Of a stretch of DNA of 64,000 nt, positions 26,867-36,101 are shown piece after piece. Numbering within the stretch: position 1 is the first letter of the stretch; every line of letters starts with the position of its first letter. The notes below the pieces were generated by a model, which saw only the letters and a program-made list of their open reading frames with translations, was not told the DNA's origin and made no database searches. A program made the translations under genes and the position numbers. The DNA is from Methanohalophilus portucalensis (GTDB taxonomy: Archaea; Halobacteriota; Methanosarcinia; Methanosarcinales; Methanosarcinaceae), in contig NZ_CP017881.1 of the NCBI RefSeq assembly GCF_002761295.1, positions 62,001 to 126,000 of the forward strand, read 5' to 3'.

Positions 26867-27478
26867 TTGGCAACCCTTGAAAAGTTCGTGGTTGAAACCA
26901 CAGTTGAAGAGGAAGCCGGTCCCTATCGAAAGATTGTATCAGATATAATCTCCGATCTGGGAATGGCGGGCAGGATCGCAAAAATCAAAGTAGTAATAAG
27001 GCCCGAAGATTCCCTTTTCCAGCTGGCTGCAGTTGTGCGCGGTGTTCTCCCACAGGTGATATTGAAAGATTTTGCCGAAATACAAAAAGGGGACCATGAA
27101 GGAGAAATTTTGATCACGATATCTGTAGAAAAACATCTTCCGCGCCTGTTGCAGATTCTCTGGGATCGGTATGGACGTGACAGCCTTGAGCAACCGGACA
27201 GGTGGACTATTTCCCTGTTTGTGAATAATCCGGAGGAGGAGATAGGCTCTCTCGAAAATCTTGTTGTGGATGACCCGCGGCGCACACTCAAGTCCAATCT
27301 GGCGGATATGGCTATCAGGGTAGCTCCTGAAGGTTTCAGGGTACGTCATCATTCATTGAACGGCAATGATTTCATATTTGTGGCATCCGAGGATACGATG
27401 CAAAAAGAATGGATTGATGAAGCACACACGATGCTGGAAGAACTAAAGGGAGATGATGCCAGTGGCAGCAGTGCTTGA
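26867..27478 (+). CDS. mmp17: Methanogenesis marker protein 17
   Basis: The 203-residue protein starts at TTG 26867, nine bases after an AAGGAG site inside the end of mmp15. It contains ETTVEEEAGPYRKIVSDI, a PEDSLFQLAAVVRG segment, and LPRLLQILWDRYGRDSLEQPDRWT with few Cys. From memory, Mmp17 is a component of the reductase activation complex with McrC, Mmp3 and Mmp7. It overlaps mmp7 by 26 bp. Confidence 0.92.
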   Translation: MATLEKFVVETTVEEEAGPYRKIVSDIISDLGMAGRIAKIKVVIRPEDSLFQLAAVVRGVLPQVILKDFAEIQKGDHEGEILITISVEKHLPRLLQILWDRYGRDSLEQPDRWTISLFVNNPEEEIGSLENLVVDDPRRTLKSNLADMAIRVAPEGFRVRHHSLNGNDFIFVASEDTMQKEWIDEAHTMLEELKGDDASGSSA

Positions 27479-28397
27479 ACCCTATGTATATGAAGGCGGT
27501 GTGCACAAACACGGCCTTATTATTGAACTCCTGGAAGACCTGGGCGGTTATCTTGTACAGAGTACGCCGGCTGCAACGGAAATTAATCTTGTGATGTTGA
27601 TCCCCCGTAAAGATGTTCCCCTGATGGAAGAACTTGCAAAGAAAATACTGGGCAAACTCACGCGAGCTCCCTTAACAGGTACCGAGATCGCTGTAGTATC
27701 CCCAACCCTTGCCTACCATCATCTTCCTCATTCTGCATGTGATGTTGCCGAACATCTGCGCAGGGATGGTGCTAATACCAATATGCTGGGACTTGCACGT
27801 GGTATGGGCCGAAGAGTGGCTCTTTCCCAGGATTATGAAAGACGGCTAATCAACGAACATGATATTGCTGTTTACAGTTTTGGGAATTTCAGTGACTGTA
27901 TAATTAATAAGAAACCCAAGCTTTTCTCGGGTGTCAATGTTCCTATTGTGGCTACAGGAGGCCCGGATCTCAGTACTGATGATGTAGAAGGTGCCGATGT
28001 CTATGTTGGAGGCATCGGACGTGTATCTCACAGGCTGCGTAATGAAGGTGAAATTAACAGCCTTGATGTATTGAATAAAACTGTCGGGGAAGTTGTGGAT
28101 AAACTGCGTGAGGAAATATCCCGGGATCCTCTTGCGGTATTGCCTGCACGAGTTATGAAGGAGATTAAAGAGCAGGTGCCTGAAATTAATGATGTGTTAA
28201 CTCCTGCCCCCATAACCCTTCAACTGGATGGCATGAGGGTTAAACTTCCCTTTGATCAATTCCACGAAAAGCTGGAACAGCTGGATCTGGATGAGGATGT
28301 TTCTCTCTCTGATGTGGCAAATATCATGCCTTCAAAAATGAAGGATTACATTCTAATAAAGATACGTCGTCGCTCAGAGACCGGATTTACTATATGA
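27453..28397 (+). CDS. mmp7: Methanogenesis marker protein 7
   Basis: The 314-residue protein matches marker 7, with YEGGVHKHGLIIELLEDLGGY, PTLAYHHLPHSACDVAEHLRRDGA and YSFGNFSDCIINKKP. The Cys in HSACD and SDCI are candidate cluster ligands. Mmp7 is one of the proteins recalled to bind the unusual iron-sulfur centres of the activation complex. The gene overlaps mmp17, and the start is the first of two adjacent ATG codons. Confidence 0.93.
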   Translation: MMPVAAVLEPYVYEGGVHKHGLIIELLEDLGGYLVQSTPAATEINLVMLIPRKDVPLMEELAKKILGKLTRAPLTGTEIAVVSPTLAYHHLPHSACDVAEHLRRDGANTNMLGLARGMGRRVALSQDYERRLINEHDIAVYSFGNFSDCIINKKPKLFSGVNVPIVATGGPDLSTDDVEGADVYVGGIGRVSHRLRNEGEINSLDVLNKTVGEVVDKLREEISRDPLAVLPARVMKEIKEQVPEINDVLTPAPITLQLDGMRVKLPFDQFHEKLEQLDLDEDVSLSDVANIMPSKMKDYILIKIRRRSETGFTI

Positions 28398-28412
28398 TAA
28401 AGAGGGTGTGTA

Positions 28413-28865
28413 ATGGATCTGGAAAATATCAGGGAAATACTTGAAAAGGATGAAGATGAAGCGGTTTCCGATGTGCTTTCAACAGTTGAGGAACGATATG
28501 GGGAAGTACCCTATATCCTCAATTTCATGAAAGATATGCCGGAGCTGTTAATTCCTAAAGTAATGTATGATAATTCTATAATGCGGGAGTTTGAAAGACT
28601 TGATCCAGAGACAATCGAACTTATCTGTGTGGGTGTTGCTTCTGCACTGAGATGTGATCATTGTCTCAAGATGCATATCAGGGTTGCCCGCAGGCTTGGT
28701 TTGACAAGGGAGCAGATATTTGATGCTATTCTTATAGGTGGGGCTCTATCCAATGCCTCGGTTCTTGCAGAAGGCACACGGGCCCTTGATGACGAGGTAA
28801 ATGGTGATTCCCCTTCCTGTGACAGTGACTGTGATTCATGTAATATCACAGGTTCGGACAGGTAA
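28413..28865 (+). CDS. CMD/AhpD-like protein with Cys-rich tail
   Basis: The 150-residue protein has a carboxymuconolactone decarboxylase (AhpD-like) domain with the redox or acid-base motif CDHCLKMHIRVARRLG at about 82-97. AhpD-type proteins use this CxxC plus His in thiol-peroxide reduction. The C-terminal tail carries three further Cys (CDSDCDSC) in an acidic context. It begins 16 bases after mmp7 and is probably the last gene of the activation operon, so a redox or cluster-handling role there is an inference. Confidence 0.8.
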   Translation: MDLENIREILEKDEDEAVSDVLSTVEERYGEVPYILNFMKDMPELLIPKVMYDNSIMREFERLDPETIELICVGVASALRCDHCLKMHIRVARRLGLTREQIFDAILIGGALSNASVLAEGTRALDDEVNGDSPSCDSDCDSCNITGSDR

Positions 28866-28867
28866 TT

Positions 28868-29767
28868 TTATCCCAGAAGGGGCATCCCGGCTATTAAGGC
28901 ACCAGCCACGTAACCCAGAATTGCCCCACTATTTAAAAATGGGAGGCCTGCCTGGGGTTTCCCCTTCATGACCAGGATTGTCAGTGCAAAAAATCCTATA
29001 AGGGTGCCGATCATTGCTCCGATGGCGGGAACTCCTATGAAGCCTTCATGGGGAAGGAATACATTTGCGGAAACGACTATTATTGTTGGCATTATGGCAT
29101 CCCCTAATCCCATGTAGAAGGCTTCCTTTTCTCCATCTGTTGAGGGGGTGTCCTCAATAAATGAGTAATTTCTTTTTTTGGGTATAACAAACAGGATTGG
29201 CAGCTTTAGATCCATCACACCCTCTGCAAGGGCAATCATATGTTTTGTCTTATAAACCGAGATTGCATCGTAGGCTGCAAGCAGGCCCAGCAGCACAATT
29301 GCAGGTAAAATGCCAAATGATATTCCAAATATTGAACTTGCCGCTGCTCCCACAATGATTCCAACAAAATCTATTATGTACCATTCAGGATGGACATAAA
29401 GCAGGATGGTGAAAACAGTTGCCATTAACAGACCTCCGATTACCGGACCTTCTCCTCCCAATCCTGTAAGGTGGAAGAGGGGATAGAATCCGTAATACAT
29501 GGTAGAAGCAACAGCAACAAGGATAATCATCTGGATTACCCATTGTATTTCTTTCTTGATGGCGAAAAGTAAAAACAGGGTGAATATGAGAATTGCAATT
29601 ATGTAGTATATGGAATTGGTTGCGGATTGAGGGTTATCTACTGCCTGCATACCCAGATCGTTCATTGGTTGTGCAAGGGTAAGTGCAATGATCTGGATGG
29701 CCAGTATAAAGCCGGCCATTACAATCATCGGGAAGTATTCCTTGATTCCGTTTTCATTATCGCTCAA
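28868..29767 (-). CDS. Presenilin-family intramembrane aspartyl protease
   Basis: The 299-residue integral membrane protein has about nine hydrophobic segments. The two catalytic aspartates are in LLAAYDAISVYK (Asp167) and FYMGLGDAIMP (Asp223), and a PAL-like motif follows in QAGLPFLN near 275. This is the archaeal presenilin homologue arrangement. Such enzymes cut membrane-spanning stubs such as signal peptides. It is convergent with the CMD gene, with three bases between the stops. Confidence 0.92.
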   Translation of the reverse strand: MSDNENGIKEYFPMIVMAGFILAIQIIALTLAQPMNDLGMQAVDNPQSATNSIYYIIAILIFTLFLLFAIKKEIQWVIQMIILVAVASTMYYGFYPLFHLTGLGGEGPVIGGLLMATVFTILLYVHPEWYIIDFVGIIVGAAASSIFGISFGILPAIVLLGLLAAYDAISVYKTKHMIALAEGVMDLKLPILFVIPKKRNYSFIEDTPSTDGEKEAFYMGLGDAIMPTIIVVSANVFLPHEGFIGVPAIGAMIGTLIGFFALTILVMKGKPQAGLPFLNSGAILGYVAGALIAGMPLLG

Positions 29768-29874
29768 AATTTCTCATCCTGTTTGTATGGTACAGAACCT
29801 AATGCAATATCCATTAATTAAGTTTATGTAATACTTAAGTAGTAACATGGATTAAGTAAAATAGAGGTCTTACT

Positions 29875-30198
29875 ATGGAAACAAGGGACATTGTTTTTTC
29901 TATCGTTATGGTTGTATCAGCTTTTGTGTTGACATATGTATGGCTGGGCAGGTTCAAATACAGTCCGGCTAACTCATTGATCGTTCTTGCTGCCATTGTA
30001 ATGGTAGGAGCTCTTGCAGCGATGCTCCTTTCCCTGGACATGCGGATGCGTAAGATTGAGGAGCAGCTCGATCTAAGAGAACGCTCTCTTCGGATCAATA
30101 TTCAAAGTGTCGAAGATAACATGGGTAAAAAAATGGATACTGTCACTAATGTGGTGGATGATGCCATGGAAACCTTTAACAGAAGAAATTATCGTTAA
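29875..30198 (+). CDS. Small membrane protein with C-terminal coiled coil
   Basis: The 107-residue protein has two membrane helices (IVFSIVMVVSAFVLTYVWL and SLIVLAAIVMVGALAAMLLSL). A long charged helix follows (RMRKIEEQLDLRERSLRINIQ ... VEDNMGKKMDTVTNVV) that is likely a cytoplasmic coiled coil. I recognise no family. It has its own promoter region divergent from the presenilin-like gene. Confidence 0.65.
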   Translation: METRDIVFSIVMVVSAFVLTYVWLGRFKYSPANSLIVLAAIVMVGALAAMLLSLDMRMRKIEEQLDLRERSLRINIQSVEDNMGKKMDTVTNVVDDAMETFNRRNYR

Positions 30199-30308
30199 TC
30201 TTTTCTATTCTTCATTATTTTTAATCATCGACATCTGCCGAAAACAATATTAATGTGATGGTTTGTATGGGCAATTATCAACAAGTTTCATAATGGTGGG
30301 TGGGCTCA

Positions 30309-30632
30309 ATGCAAATTAATCTTAAACCAATCGGTGTCATAAAAAAATCCGGGAAAAATTCAGAAATTCTGATATATTCGGAATTTGAGCAGGTAATCAG
30401 GAATATGCTCTCCAGGACAGGTAAAACCGCTGTTGAAGGAAATGATGTGCTGGTAGTCCATAAAGGTGACAAGAAGGATGGTCATCAGTTACAGGTTTCC
30501 AGAACAACTCTCCTTGAAAGGGCAGGTAATATACTGAAGGTAGGGCGGATGAAAGCCGATTATGACTCGGTGCTGGATATACGCCTCGATACGGATATTC
30601 AACTTCATCAAACCAATTTAAGAGGACACTGA
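30309..30632 (+). CDS. Unknown protein with TrmO/TsaA-like N-terminus, upstream of fen
   Basis: The product is 107 residues from the ATG at 30309, behind a GGTGGG site (GTG at 30300 is an alternative). The first 35 residues (INLKPIGVIKKSGK, SEILIYSEFEQVIRNM) resemble the start of the tRNA methyltransferase TrmO, but the protein is shorter and lacks the expected catalytic core. The C-terminal half (NDVLVVHKGDKKDGHQLQVS) is unlike it. It abuts the flap endonuclease gene directly, so the two are cotranscribed. Confidence 0.6.
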   Translation: MQINLKPIGVIKKSGKNSEILIYSEFEQVIRNMLSRTGKTAVEGNDVLVVHKGDKKDGHQLQVSRTTLLERAGNILKVGRMKADYDSVLDIRLDTDIQLHQTNLRGH

Positions 30633-31652
30633 ATGGGTGTAGATATAGGGGACATACTGGAAAAAAAACAGGTTGGATTGGATGATCTTGCTCACAGGAC
30701 TGTGGCGATTGACGGATATAATACGCTTTACCAGTTTTTGAGTATCATCAGGCAACGTGACGGTACTCCACTGAAGGATTCCAGAGACAATATCACATCC
30801 CATCTCTCCGGTATCCTGTACAGGATGACCAATCTTTTTGAAGCCGGTATAAAACCTGTTTTTGTTTTTGATGGCAAACCTCCTGATTTCAAGGCAGATA
30901 CAATTAGCCAGCGTAAAAAGTCCAGGGAAGAGGCCCGTACAAAATGGGATGAAGCAAAAGAAAAAGGCCTGTCAGAGGAAGCCTACAAATATGCACAGGC
31001 TTCTTCAAAGGTAGATGCCCGGATAGTGGATGATTCGATGCAACTTCTGGATTTCATGGGAATTCCCTGTGTACAGGCTCCTTCTGAAGGTGAAGCACAG
31101 GCAGCCTATATGGTGAACAAAGGTGATGCAGATTATAGTGCTTCCCAGGACTACGATTCCCTGCTTTTCGGTGCTCCGAGGGTAGTGCGCAATCTTACAA
31201 TTACGGGTAAACGCAAATTGCCGGGCAAGAATGTTTACATTGATGTAGAACCCGAATCTATTGATCTTATGCAAAATATCAAGTTACTGGATATAGACCG
31301 TCAGCAACTGATCGGTATTGCACTGTGTGTGGGTACTGATTATAATAAAGGGCTGGAGAAAGTCGGCCCCAAAACCGCCCTTAAATTAATAAAACAACAT
31401 GGCAGTATTCATAAGGTTCTGGAGCATAGGGGTGAAGCCATTGACGAGCTTGATGCAAAGATCGATTTTTTCCTGAATCCGCCTGTAACTGATGCTTATG
31501 AACTCAAATGGAAATCTCCACAAAAGGAAAAAATAGTGGATTTCCTTTGCAAACAGCACGATTTCTCTGAGGAGCGAGTTCTCAAAGCTTTAGATCGTCT
31601 TGAAAAAGCCAGCAAACAGCGAAGTCAGCAAACCCTGGATCAATGGTTTTGA
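30633..31652 (+). CDS. fen: Flap endonuclease FEN-1
   Basis: FEN-1 removes 5' flaps during Okazaki fragment maturation and repair. The 339-residue protein has the metal-binding residues in [45 protein letters not shown] and VGTDYNKG. It ends in the PCNA-interaction motif QQTLDQWF. The gene ends inside the 3' end of the convergent phosphoglycerate mutase gene (13-bp overlap). Confidence 0.96.
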   Translation: MGVDIGDILEKKQVGLDDLAHRTVAIDGYNTLYQFLSIIRQRDGTPLKDSRDNITSHLSGILYRMTNLFEAGIKPVFVFDGKPPDFKADTISQRKKSREEARTKWDEAKEKGLSEEAYKYAQASSKVDARIVDDSMQLLDFMGIPCVQAPSEGEAQAAYMVNKGDADYSASQDYDSLLFGAPRVVRNLTITGKRKLPGKNVYIDVEPESIDLMQNIKLLDIDRQQLIGIALCVGTDYNKGLEKVGPKTALKLIKQHGSIHKVLEHRGEAIDELDAKIDFFLNPPVTDAYELKWKSPQKEKIVDFLCKQHDFSEERVLKALDRLEKASKQRSQQTLDQWF

Positions 31653-33184
31653 ATAATTAGTGGTTTACCTGTCATTTCTTGGGGTTGTTTTATTGCAAGC
31701 ATTTGCAGGACACTCGGTGCAACATCGGCAAGGATTCCGTTTCTCATTTTAATATTTTGTTTTTCTGAAATACATATGCATTTAACCGGGTTGCTTGTGT
31801 GGGCTGTATGGGGCTGGTCTCCATGGGCTTCTTCCATTTGTTCCGCATTTCCGTGGTCAGCGATTATCAATGCTTCACCGCCTTTTTGTTGTATTTTAGT
31901 TATTACCTTTCCCACACATTCATCCACAGCCTCTACGGCTTTGATAGTAGGTTCAAAGAAACCGGTATGTCCCACCATGTCCATGTTGGCAAAATTGAGT
32001 ATGATCACATCATAATTTGCGGATTCGATCCTGCTGGTGAGTTCTTCAGCAACTTCATAGGCACTCATTTCGGGTTTAAGATCATAGGTTGCAACCCTGG
32101 GTGAGGGAATGAGGCATCTTTCTTCTCCTTTGAATTTCTTTTCCACTCCGCCATTGAAGAAAAAGGTGACATGGGCATACTTTTCAGTTTCAGCGATACG
32201 CAACTGGGATATATTTTCCCTGCTCAACACTTCACCAAGTGTATTTTTTATTTCTTTTTGAGGATAGGCAACAGGTACGTCCAGTTTTTCATCATACTGG
32301 GTCATGCAGACATAGTGCACCTGTGGATGCTTTTTCCTCTCGAAGCCTTCGAATCCATCTTCTACAAATGCATAGGTAAGTTGCCTTGCCCTGTCCGGGC
32401 GGAAATTGAACATGATCACAGAATCGTTATCTTCAATTGTGGCTACAGGTTTGCCCTTCTCCTGAATAACAGTGGGTTTGACAAATTCGTCATTTTCTCC
32501 TCTTTCATAGGCAAGCTGTACTGCTTCCACAGGATCTTCAGCAGTTATTCCTTCCCCCAGTGTCAGGGCGTCATAGGCAAGTCGGGTACGTTCCCACCGT
32601 TTGTCACGATCCATTGCATAGTACCTGCCGGATACACTGGCAGTTTTTGCGATACCATTTTCCCTGCAGAATACTTCATGCTCTTTCATATCCTCAAGAG
32701 CGGCCCGGGGGGGTACATCCCTGCCGTCAAGGAAAGTATGGATGAATACTTCACTTAAGGCTTCCCTTTTAGCCAGCTCTATCAGGGCACGCATGTGTTC
32801 TATGTGACTGTGGACTCCTCCATGGGAAAACAGTCCCATGATATGCAGTTTTGATTTTTTTTCCTGGACATTCCTGATGGCATCAAGCAGGACCTGGTTT
32901 TTGTAGATCTCTCCATTTTTGATTGCCAGGTTTATCCGGGTCAGGTCCTGGTAAACAATTCTGCCTGCACCTATGTTGAGATGACCCACTTCGGAGTTTC
33001 CCATCTGTCCCTGTGGAAGGCCCACAGATTCGCCTGCAGCCTGCAAGAGGGAGGTTGGGTTTTCTTTTTCTAACCTGTCAAGGACAGGGGTTTTGGCCTG
33101 TGCTACAGCATTTCCTTTTATGGAGGGTGAGTATCCCCATCCATCCAGTATCATTAACAAGAGAGGTTTTCGGTCCAGTGTCAT
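31640..33184 (-). CDS. gpmI: 2,3-bisphosphoglycerate-independent phosphoglycerate mutase
   Basis: The enzyme interconverts 3- and 2-phosphoglycerate in gluconeogenesis and glycolysis. Its alkaline-phosphatase-superfamily features are MILDGWGYS, the catalytic Ser in [32 protein letters not shown] and [10 protein letters not shown]. The length of 514 residues is that of the GpmI class, rather than the shorter archaeal ApgM class. The ATG at 33184 follows a GAGTGA site. TTG at 33196 is an upstream alternative. Confidence 0.94.
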   Translation of the reverse strand: MTLDRKPLLLMILDGWGYSPSIKGNAVAQAKTPVLDRLEKENPTSLLQAAGESVGLPQGQMGNSEVGHLNIGAGRIVYQDLTRINLAIKNGEIYKNQVLLDAIRNVQEKKSKLHIMGLFSHGGVHSHIEHMRALIELAKREALSEVFIHTFLDGRDVPPRAALEDMKEHEVFCRENGIAKTASVSGRYYAMDRDKRWERTRLAYDALTLGEGITAEDPVEAVQLAYERGENDEFVKPTVIQEKGKPVATIEDNDSVIMFNFRPDRARQLTYAFVEDGFEGFERKKHPQVHYVCMTQYDEKLDVPVAYPQKEIKNTLGEVLSRENISQLRIAETEKYAHVTFFFNGGVEKKFKGEERCLIPSPRVATYDLKPEMSAYEVAEELTSRIESANYDVIILNFANMDMVGHTGFFEPTIKAVEAVDECVGKVITKIQQKGGEALIIADHGNAEQMEEAHGDQPHTAHTSNPVKCICISEKQNIKMRNGILADVAPSVLQMLAIKQPQEMTGKPLIIQNH

Positions 33185-33413
33185 GCTTTCACTCAAGCTT
33201 TTATGCTATATAAGGAATCAGGAATGTATAATTTTATGGCAATAGATGAACCATCAAGCTTTATATGAATGACAACAATAAATTTATATTAAGTTACACT
33301 TCATGAGTAATTAGTTCAATAATTCCCTCATAACAACACCTGTAATTTTTATGTGCAAGTGTTATCTGTATGAATCTATTATATATGATGCTGTAAATTT
33401 ATGAAGGGCCTTT

Positions 33414-33803
33414 ATGAAGAATGCAAAAATAATGATAGTCGAGGATGAAAATATAGTTGCTATGGGAATTAAAAGCAAACTTGAATCTTTAGGCTATTCC
33501 GTTCCCTGTACCGCATCTTCCGCAGAGGATGCTATACGCAAAGCCGATCTTTTTTATCCGGATCTGGTTTTGATGGATATTTTGCTGAAAGGAGAAGGTG
33601 ACGGGATTGTGGCAGGAGATTATATCAGGAAAAATTTTGATATTCCTATAATATATCTAACTGCTTATACTGATGAAGAAACCCTTGAAAGGGCTAAATT
33701 AACACACCCTGCCGGTTATATATCCAAACCTTTCAAATTAGAGGATATCCATACCAATATTGAGATTGCACTGCACAAAAATGACCTGTCTGCTGATTCC
33801 TGA
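33414..33803 (+). CDS. Stand-alone response regulator receiver protein
   Basis: The 129-residue protein is a single REC domain: acidic pocket VEDENIV, phosphoacceptor Asp in [11 protein letters not shown], Thr in IYLTAYTDE and Lys in GYISKPF. It has no output domain and no histidine kinase beside it. In methanogens such proteins take signals from orphan hybrid kinases. A TATA-like TATTATATATGATG at 33378-33391 lies about 25-35 bases upstream of the ATG. Confidence 0.92.
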   Translation: MKNAKIMIVEDENIVAMGIKSKLESLGYSVPCTASSAEDAIRKADLFYPDLVLMDILLKGEGDGIVAGDYIRKNFDIPIIYLTAYTDEETLERAKLTHPAGYISKPFKLEDIHTNIEIALHKNDLSADS

Positions 33804-33824
33804 TATCACGGAGTATTTTAATAC

Positions 33825-34466
33825 ATGGCCAGGGCTTTGATTTTTGATATGGATGGCATTCTCATTGATTCAATGCCCCACCATGTTAAAACAATTAACC
33901 GGGTATTCGGTGCTGTGGGAATACACCTCGATGAACAAACCATCTATGACATGGAAGGTTCCAGAACAATTGACATTGTAACCCACATATTAAAACGCAA
34001 AAACATCGATCCTGAATCTCTGGACATTGAAGGCCTTCTTGCACAATATCAGGAGGAATTCAAACGCACGGCCAGTTTCAGACCCTTTGACCAAATACGT
34101 GAGATTTTGCCACAGCTAAAGGGGCATTTTCTGTTATCCATGGTATCGGGTGCCGACAGGTCAATTGTCAGGCATATAGTGGATGATTTTTTCCCGGGCA
34201 TCTTTGATGCGGTCATCAGCGGGGATGATGTCAGTAAAGGCAAACCCGAGCCGGAGCCATTCTTAAAGGCTGCCCATATTCTTGAAGTGAATCCCACGGA
34301 TTGTGTTGTGGTGGAGAATGCAACAAAAGGTGTAGAAGCGGCTAAAAGAGCAGGGATGTATTGTGTGGCTGTCCCTACTTATGTCTCCCCGGATAAACTG
34401 GAGAAAGCAGATAGGATATTTGAAAATCACGAAGATCTGGCACTGTACCTTTTATCATTGAAATAA
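33825..34466 (+). CDS. HAD-superfamily phosphatase, beta-phosphoglucomutase-like
   Basis: The 213-residue protein has HAD motif I FDMDGILIDSMPHH, a helical cap, motif II SMVSGADRS, motif III KGKPEPEPFLKAA and motif IV VVVENATKGVEAAKRAG. The class fits small sugar-phosphate phosphatases or phosphomutases. The final motif has Glu-Asn rather than Glu-Asp, a common variation. It lies 22 bases after the response regulator. The substrate is unknown. Confidence 0.88.
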   Translation: MARALIFDMDGILIDSMPHHVKTINRVFGAVGIHLDEQTIYDMEGSRTIDIVTHILKRKNIDPESLDIEGLLAQYQEEFKRTASFRPFDQIREILPQLKGHFLLSMVSGADRSIVRHIVDDFFPGIFDAVISGDDVSKGKPEPEPFLKAAHILEVNPTDCVVVENATKGVEAAKRAGMYCVAVPTYVSPDKLEKADRIFENHEDLALYLLSLK

Positions 34467-34468
34467 GT

Positions 34469-34873
34469 TCAGATAATATCTTCTATTAATTTTCTTTTCC
34501 GGTATGCAAGCCCTTCGAAACGGGCAACAGTTTCTGCCCTTTCATCTGTGACAGTTACAGTGTAGGTTGCGATTTTGGGATTCAGTGATGTTTCGAAAGC
34601 TTCTGCTTTAAGGATTCCCTCAGTGGCCGCCTTTGGATAGCTTATGTTGGCATTGATAGCAACAGCCACTTGTCCGTGAGAATTTGCTGCTGCTGCAAAT
34701 GTGAAGTCTGCGAGGGTGAATATGGCACCTCCCTGTACTGTACCCAGGCCATTCTTGTGCTTGTCTTCTATTTTCATGGAAGCTTTTGCATAGCCATTTG
34801 CAACTTCCAGCAATTCGATTCCGATATACCGGGCAAACAGGTCTTTTTTTAGCAATTCTTCTGCGTCTTTCAT
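34469..34873 (-). CDS. PaaI-family hotdog thioesterase
   Basis: The 134-residue protein has the hotdog fold and the PaaI-type segment HKNGLGTVQGGAIFTLADFTFAAAANS. The Asn/Asp and Gly-Gly positions of the acyl-CoA thioesterase active site are present. The acyl substrate is unknown. It is convergent with the HAD phosphatase. Confidence 0.88.
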   Translation of the reverse strand: MKDAEELLKKDLFARYIGIELLEVANGYAKASMKIEDKHKNGLGTVQGGAIFTLADFTFAAAANSHGQVAVAINANISYPKAATEGILKAEAFETSLNPKIATYTVTVTDERAETVARFEGLAYRKRKLIEDII

Positions 34874-35023
34874 AGTGAAACATACTTTCTGATGTATAAA
34901 AAGATTAGTTCTACTCTATTTATTAGAATTATTTTCAGAGGCAAATTCATTTTGAAGATGCTTTGTAAAATTCAATATCAAAGAATTCATATAATGAAAC
35001 ATGCTACATATTTTGTGGTAAAC

Positions 35024-35749
35024 ATGAAAAATTGGTGTATAATAATTGTAGCGATGCTTCTCCTATTTTTTGCTATTGGGTGTGTAAGTGAAGATACAAG
35101 TACTAATCAGGAGGAAACTGTACAAGAAACAGATGACAATGATGTACCCAAATCAAGTTCGCTAAACGAGAATGAGGAGACTACAAACAATGTTACTATC
35201 GTCCAAGAAACAAAAGATATTTTAAAATCAAATGGATACGAAGCAAATGTAACTATAGAGGAAGAAACCATGAATGTCAATTTTGATGCATCGACATTTA
35301 CAAAAACAGATCTCAAGTCGATGACACATAAATGTCTCAATATTATGACTGATCATTTGCCAAATCAAAGAGTACATGTATTATTCTATGATGACAACGT
35401 TCAAAAAATTGCTTTTGGTAGATATACAGAGCACAATGATGAAACAACAATTTCCATTTATGAGTATACAAAATATCCTCAGGTTGAAAAAACCACTGAG
35501 AGGATGTTTGATTCATATGAATTCGATGCTGATGTTGAATTAAGCCAAAGAGGTATGTTGGTCTATTTACATACAAAAGGAGTATCCGATTCAGACCTTC
35601 GTAAAATATCAGAAAACTGTGTCAAGGTCATGGTGAAAGAAATACCAGAACAAAATGCTAGAGTATTTATTTATAATGATGCGGATCAAATGATAGCAGA
35701 CGGATATTATATAGATTGGTTGGATAAGATTGATATCGTGGTCTATTGA
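35024..35749 (+). CDS. Lipoprotein of unknown function
   Basis: From the ATG at 35024 the 241-residue product begins with a lipoprotein signal (KNWCIIIVAMLLLFFAIGC, Cys 20). A Ser/Thr/Glu/Asn-rich linker follows, then two similar alpha/beta stretches of about 85 residues (KDILKSNGYEANVTIEEE ... and RMFDSYEFDADVELSQR ...), each ending in a segment like RVHVLFYDDNVQKIAFGRY or RVFIYNDADQMIADGYY. The repeat suggests an internal duplication. The ORF could start at 34892, but the extra residues look like leader sequence. No family recognised. Base composition is AT-rich. Confidence 0.7.
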   Translation: MKNWCIIIVAMLLLFFAIGCVSEDTSTNQEETVQETDDNDVPKSSSLNENEETTNNVTIVQETKDILKSNGYEANVTIEEETMNVNFDASTFTKTDLKSMTHKCLNIMTDHLPNQRVHVLFYDDNVQKIAFGRYTEHNDETTISIYEYTKYPQVEKTTERMFDSYEFDADVELSQRGMLVYLHTKGVSDSDLRKISENCVKVMVKEIPEQNARVFIYNDADQMIADGYYIDWLDKIDIVVY

Positions 35750-35884
35750 TCATTCATTTAACTTTTTTTATTTTTCAAAAGATAAAAATATATCTCTATT
35801 ATGTTCAATTCATATATTGAGAAAACTAGCAATAGGTAACCTTTTTTTTAATAGTGTCCTGCTCCAAAGTAAAAAAAGTTGATG

Positions 35885-35959
35885 CGGACCCGGTGGGATT
35901 TGAACCCACGACCACCGGGTTAGAAGCCCGGTGCTATATCCTGGCTAAGCCACGGGCCC
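35885..35959 (-). tRNA. tRNA-Arg (anticodon TCT)
   Basis: Read on the minus strand, a 75-base cloverleaf folds: acceptor GGGCCCG with CGGGTCC, anticodon stem CCGGG/CCCGG around CTTCTAA (anticodon TCT, reading AGA), and T-arm GTGGG-TTCAAAT-CCCAC. The discriminator is G and CCA is not encoded. No intron is visible. Confidence 0.95.
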
Positions 35960-36101
35960 AGGATAGTGATGCGACATGAAATAGGATTTGGTGCATAAAA
36001 GCCTTTTGTCAACTGTTGGATATGAGTTTGCAAATATTCATATATATTATGATTACATTTGTCCATCTTAATACTGATAAGTCATATTAAGAGGGCTGAA
36101 A

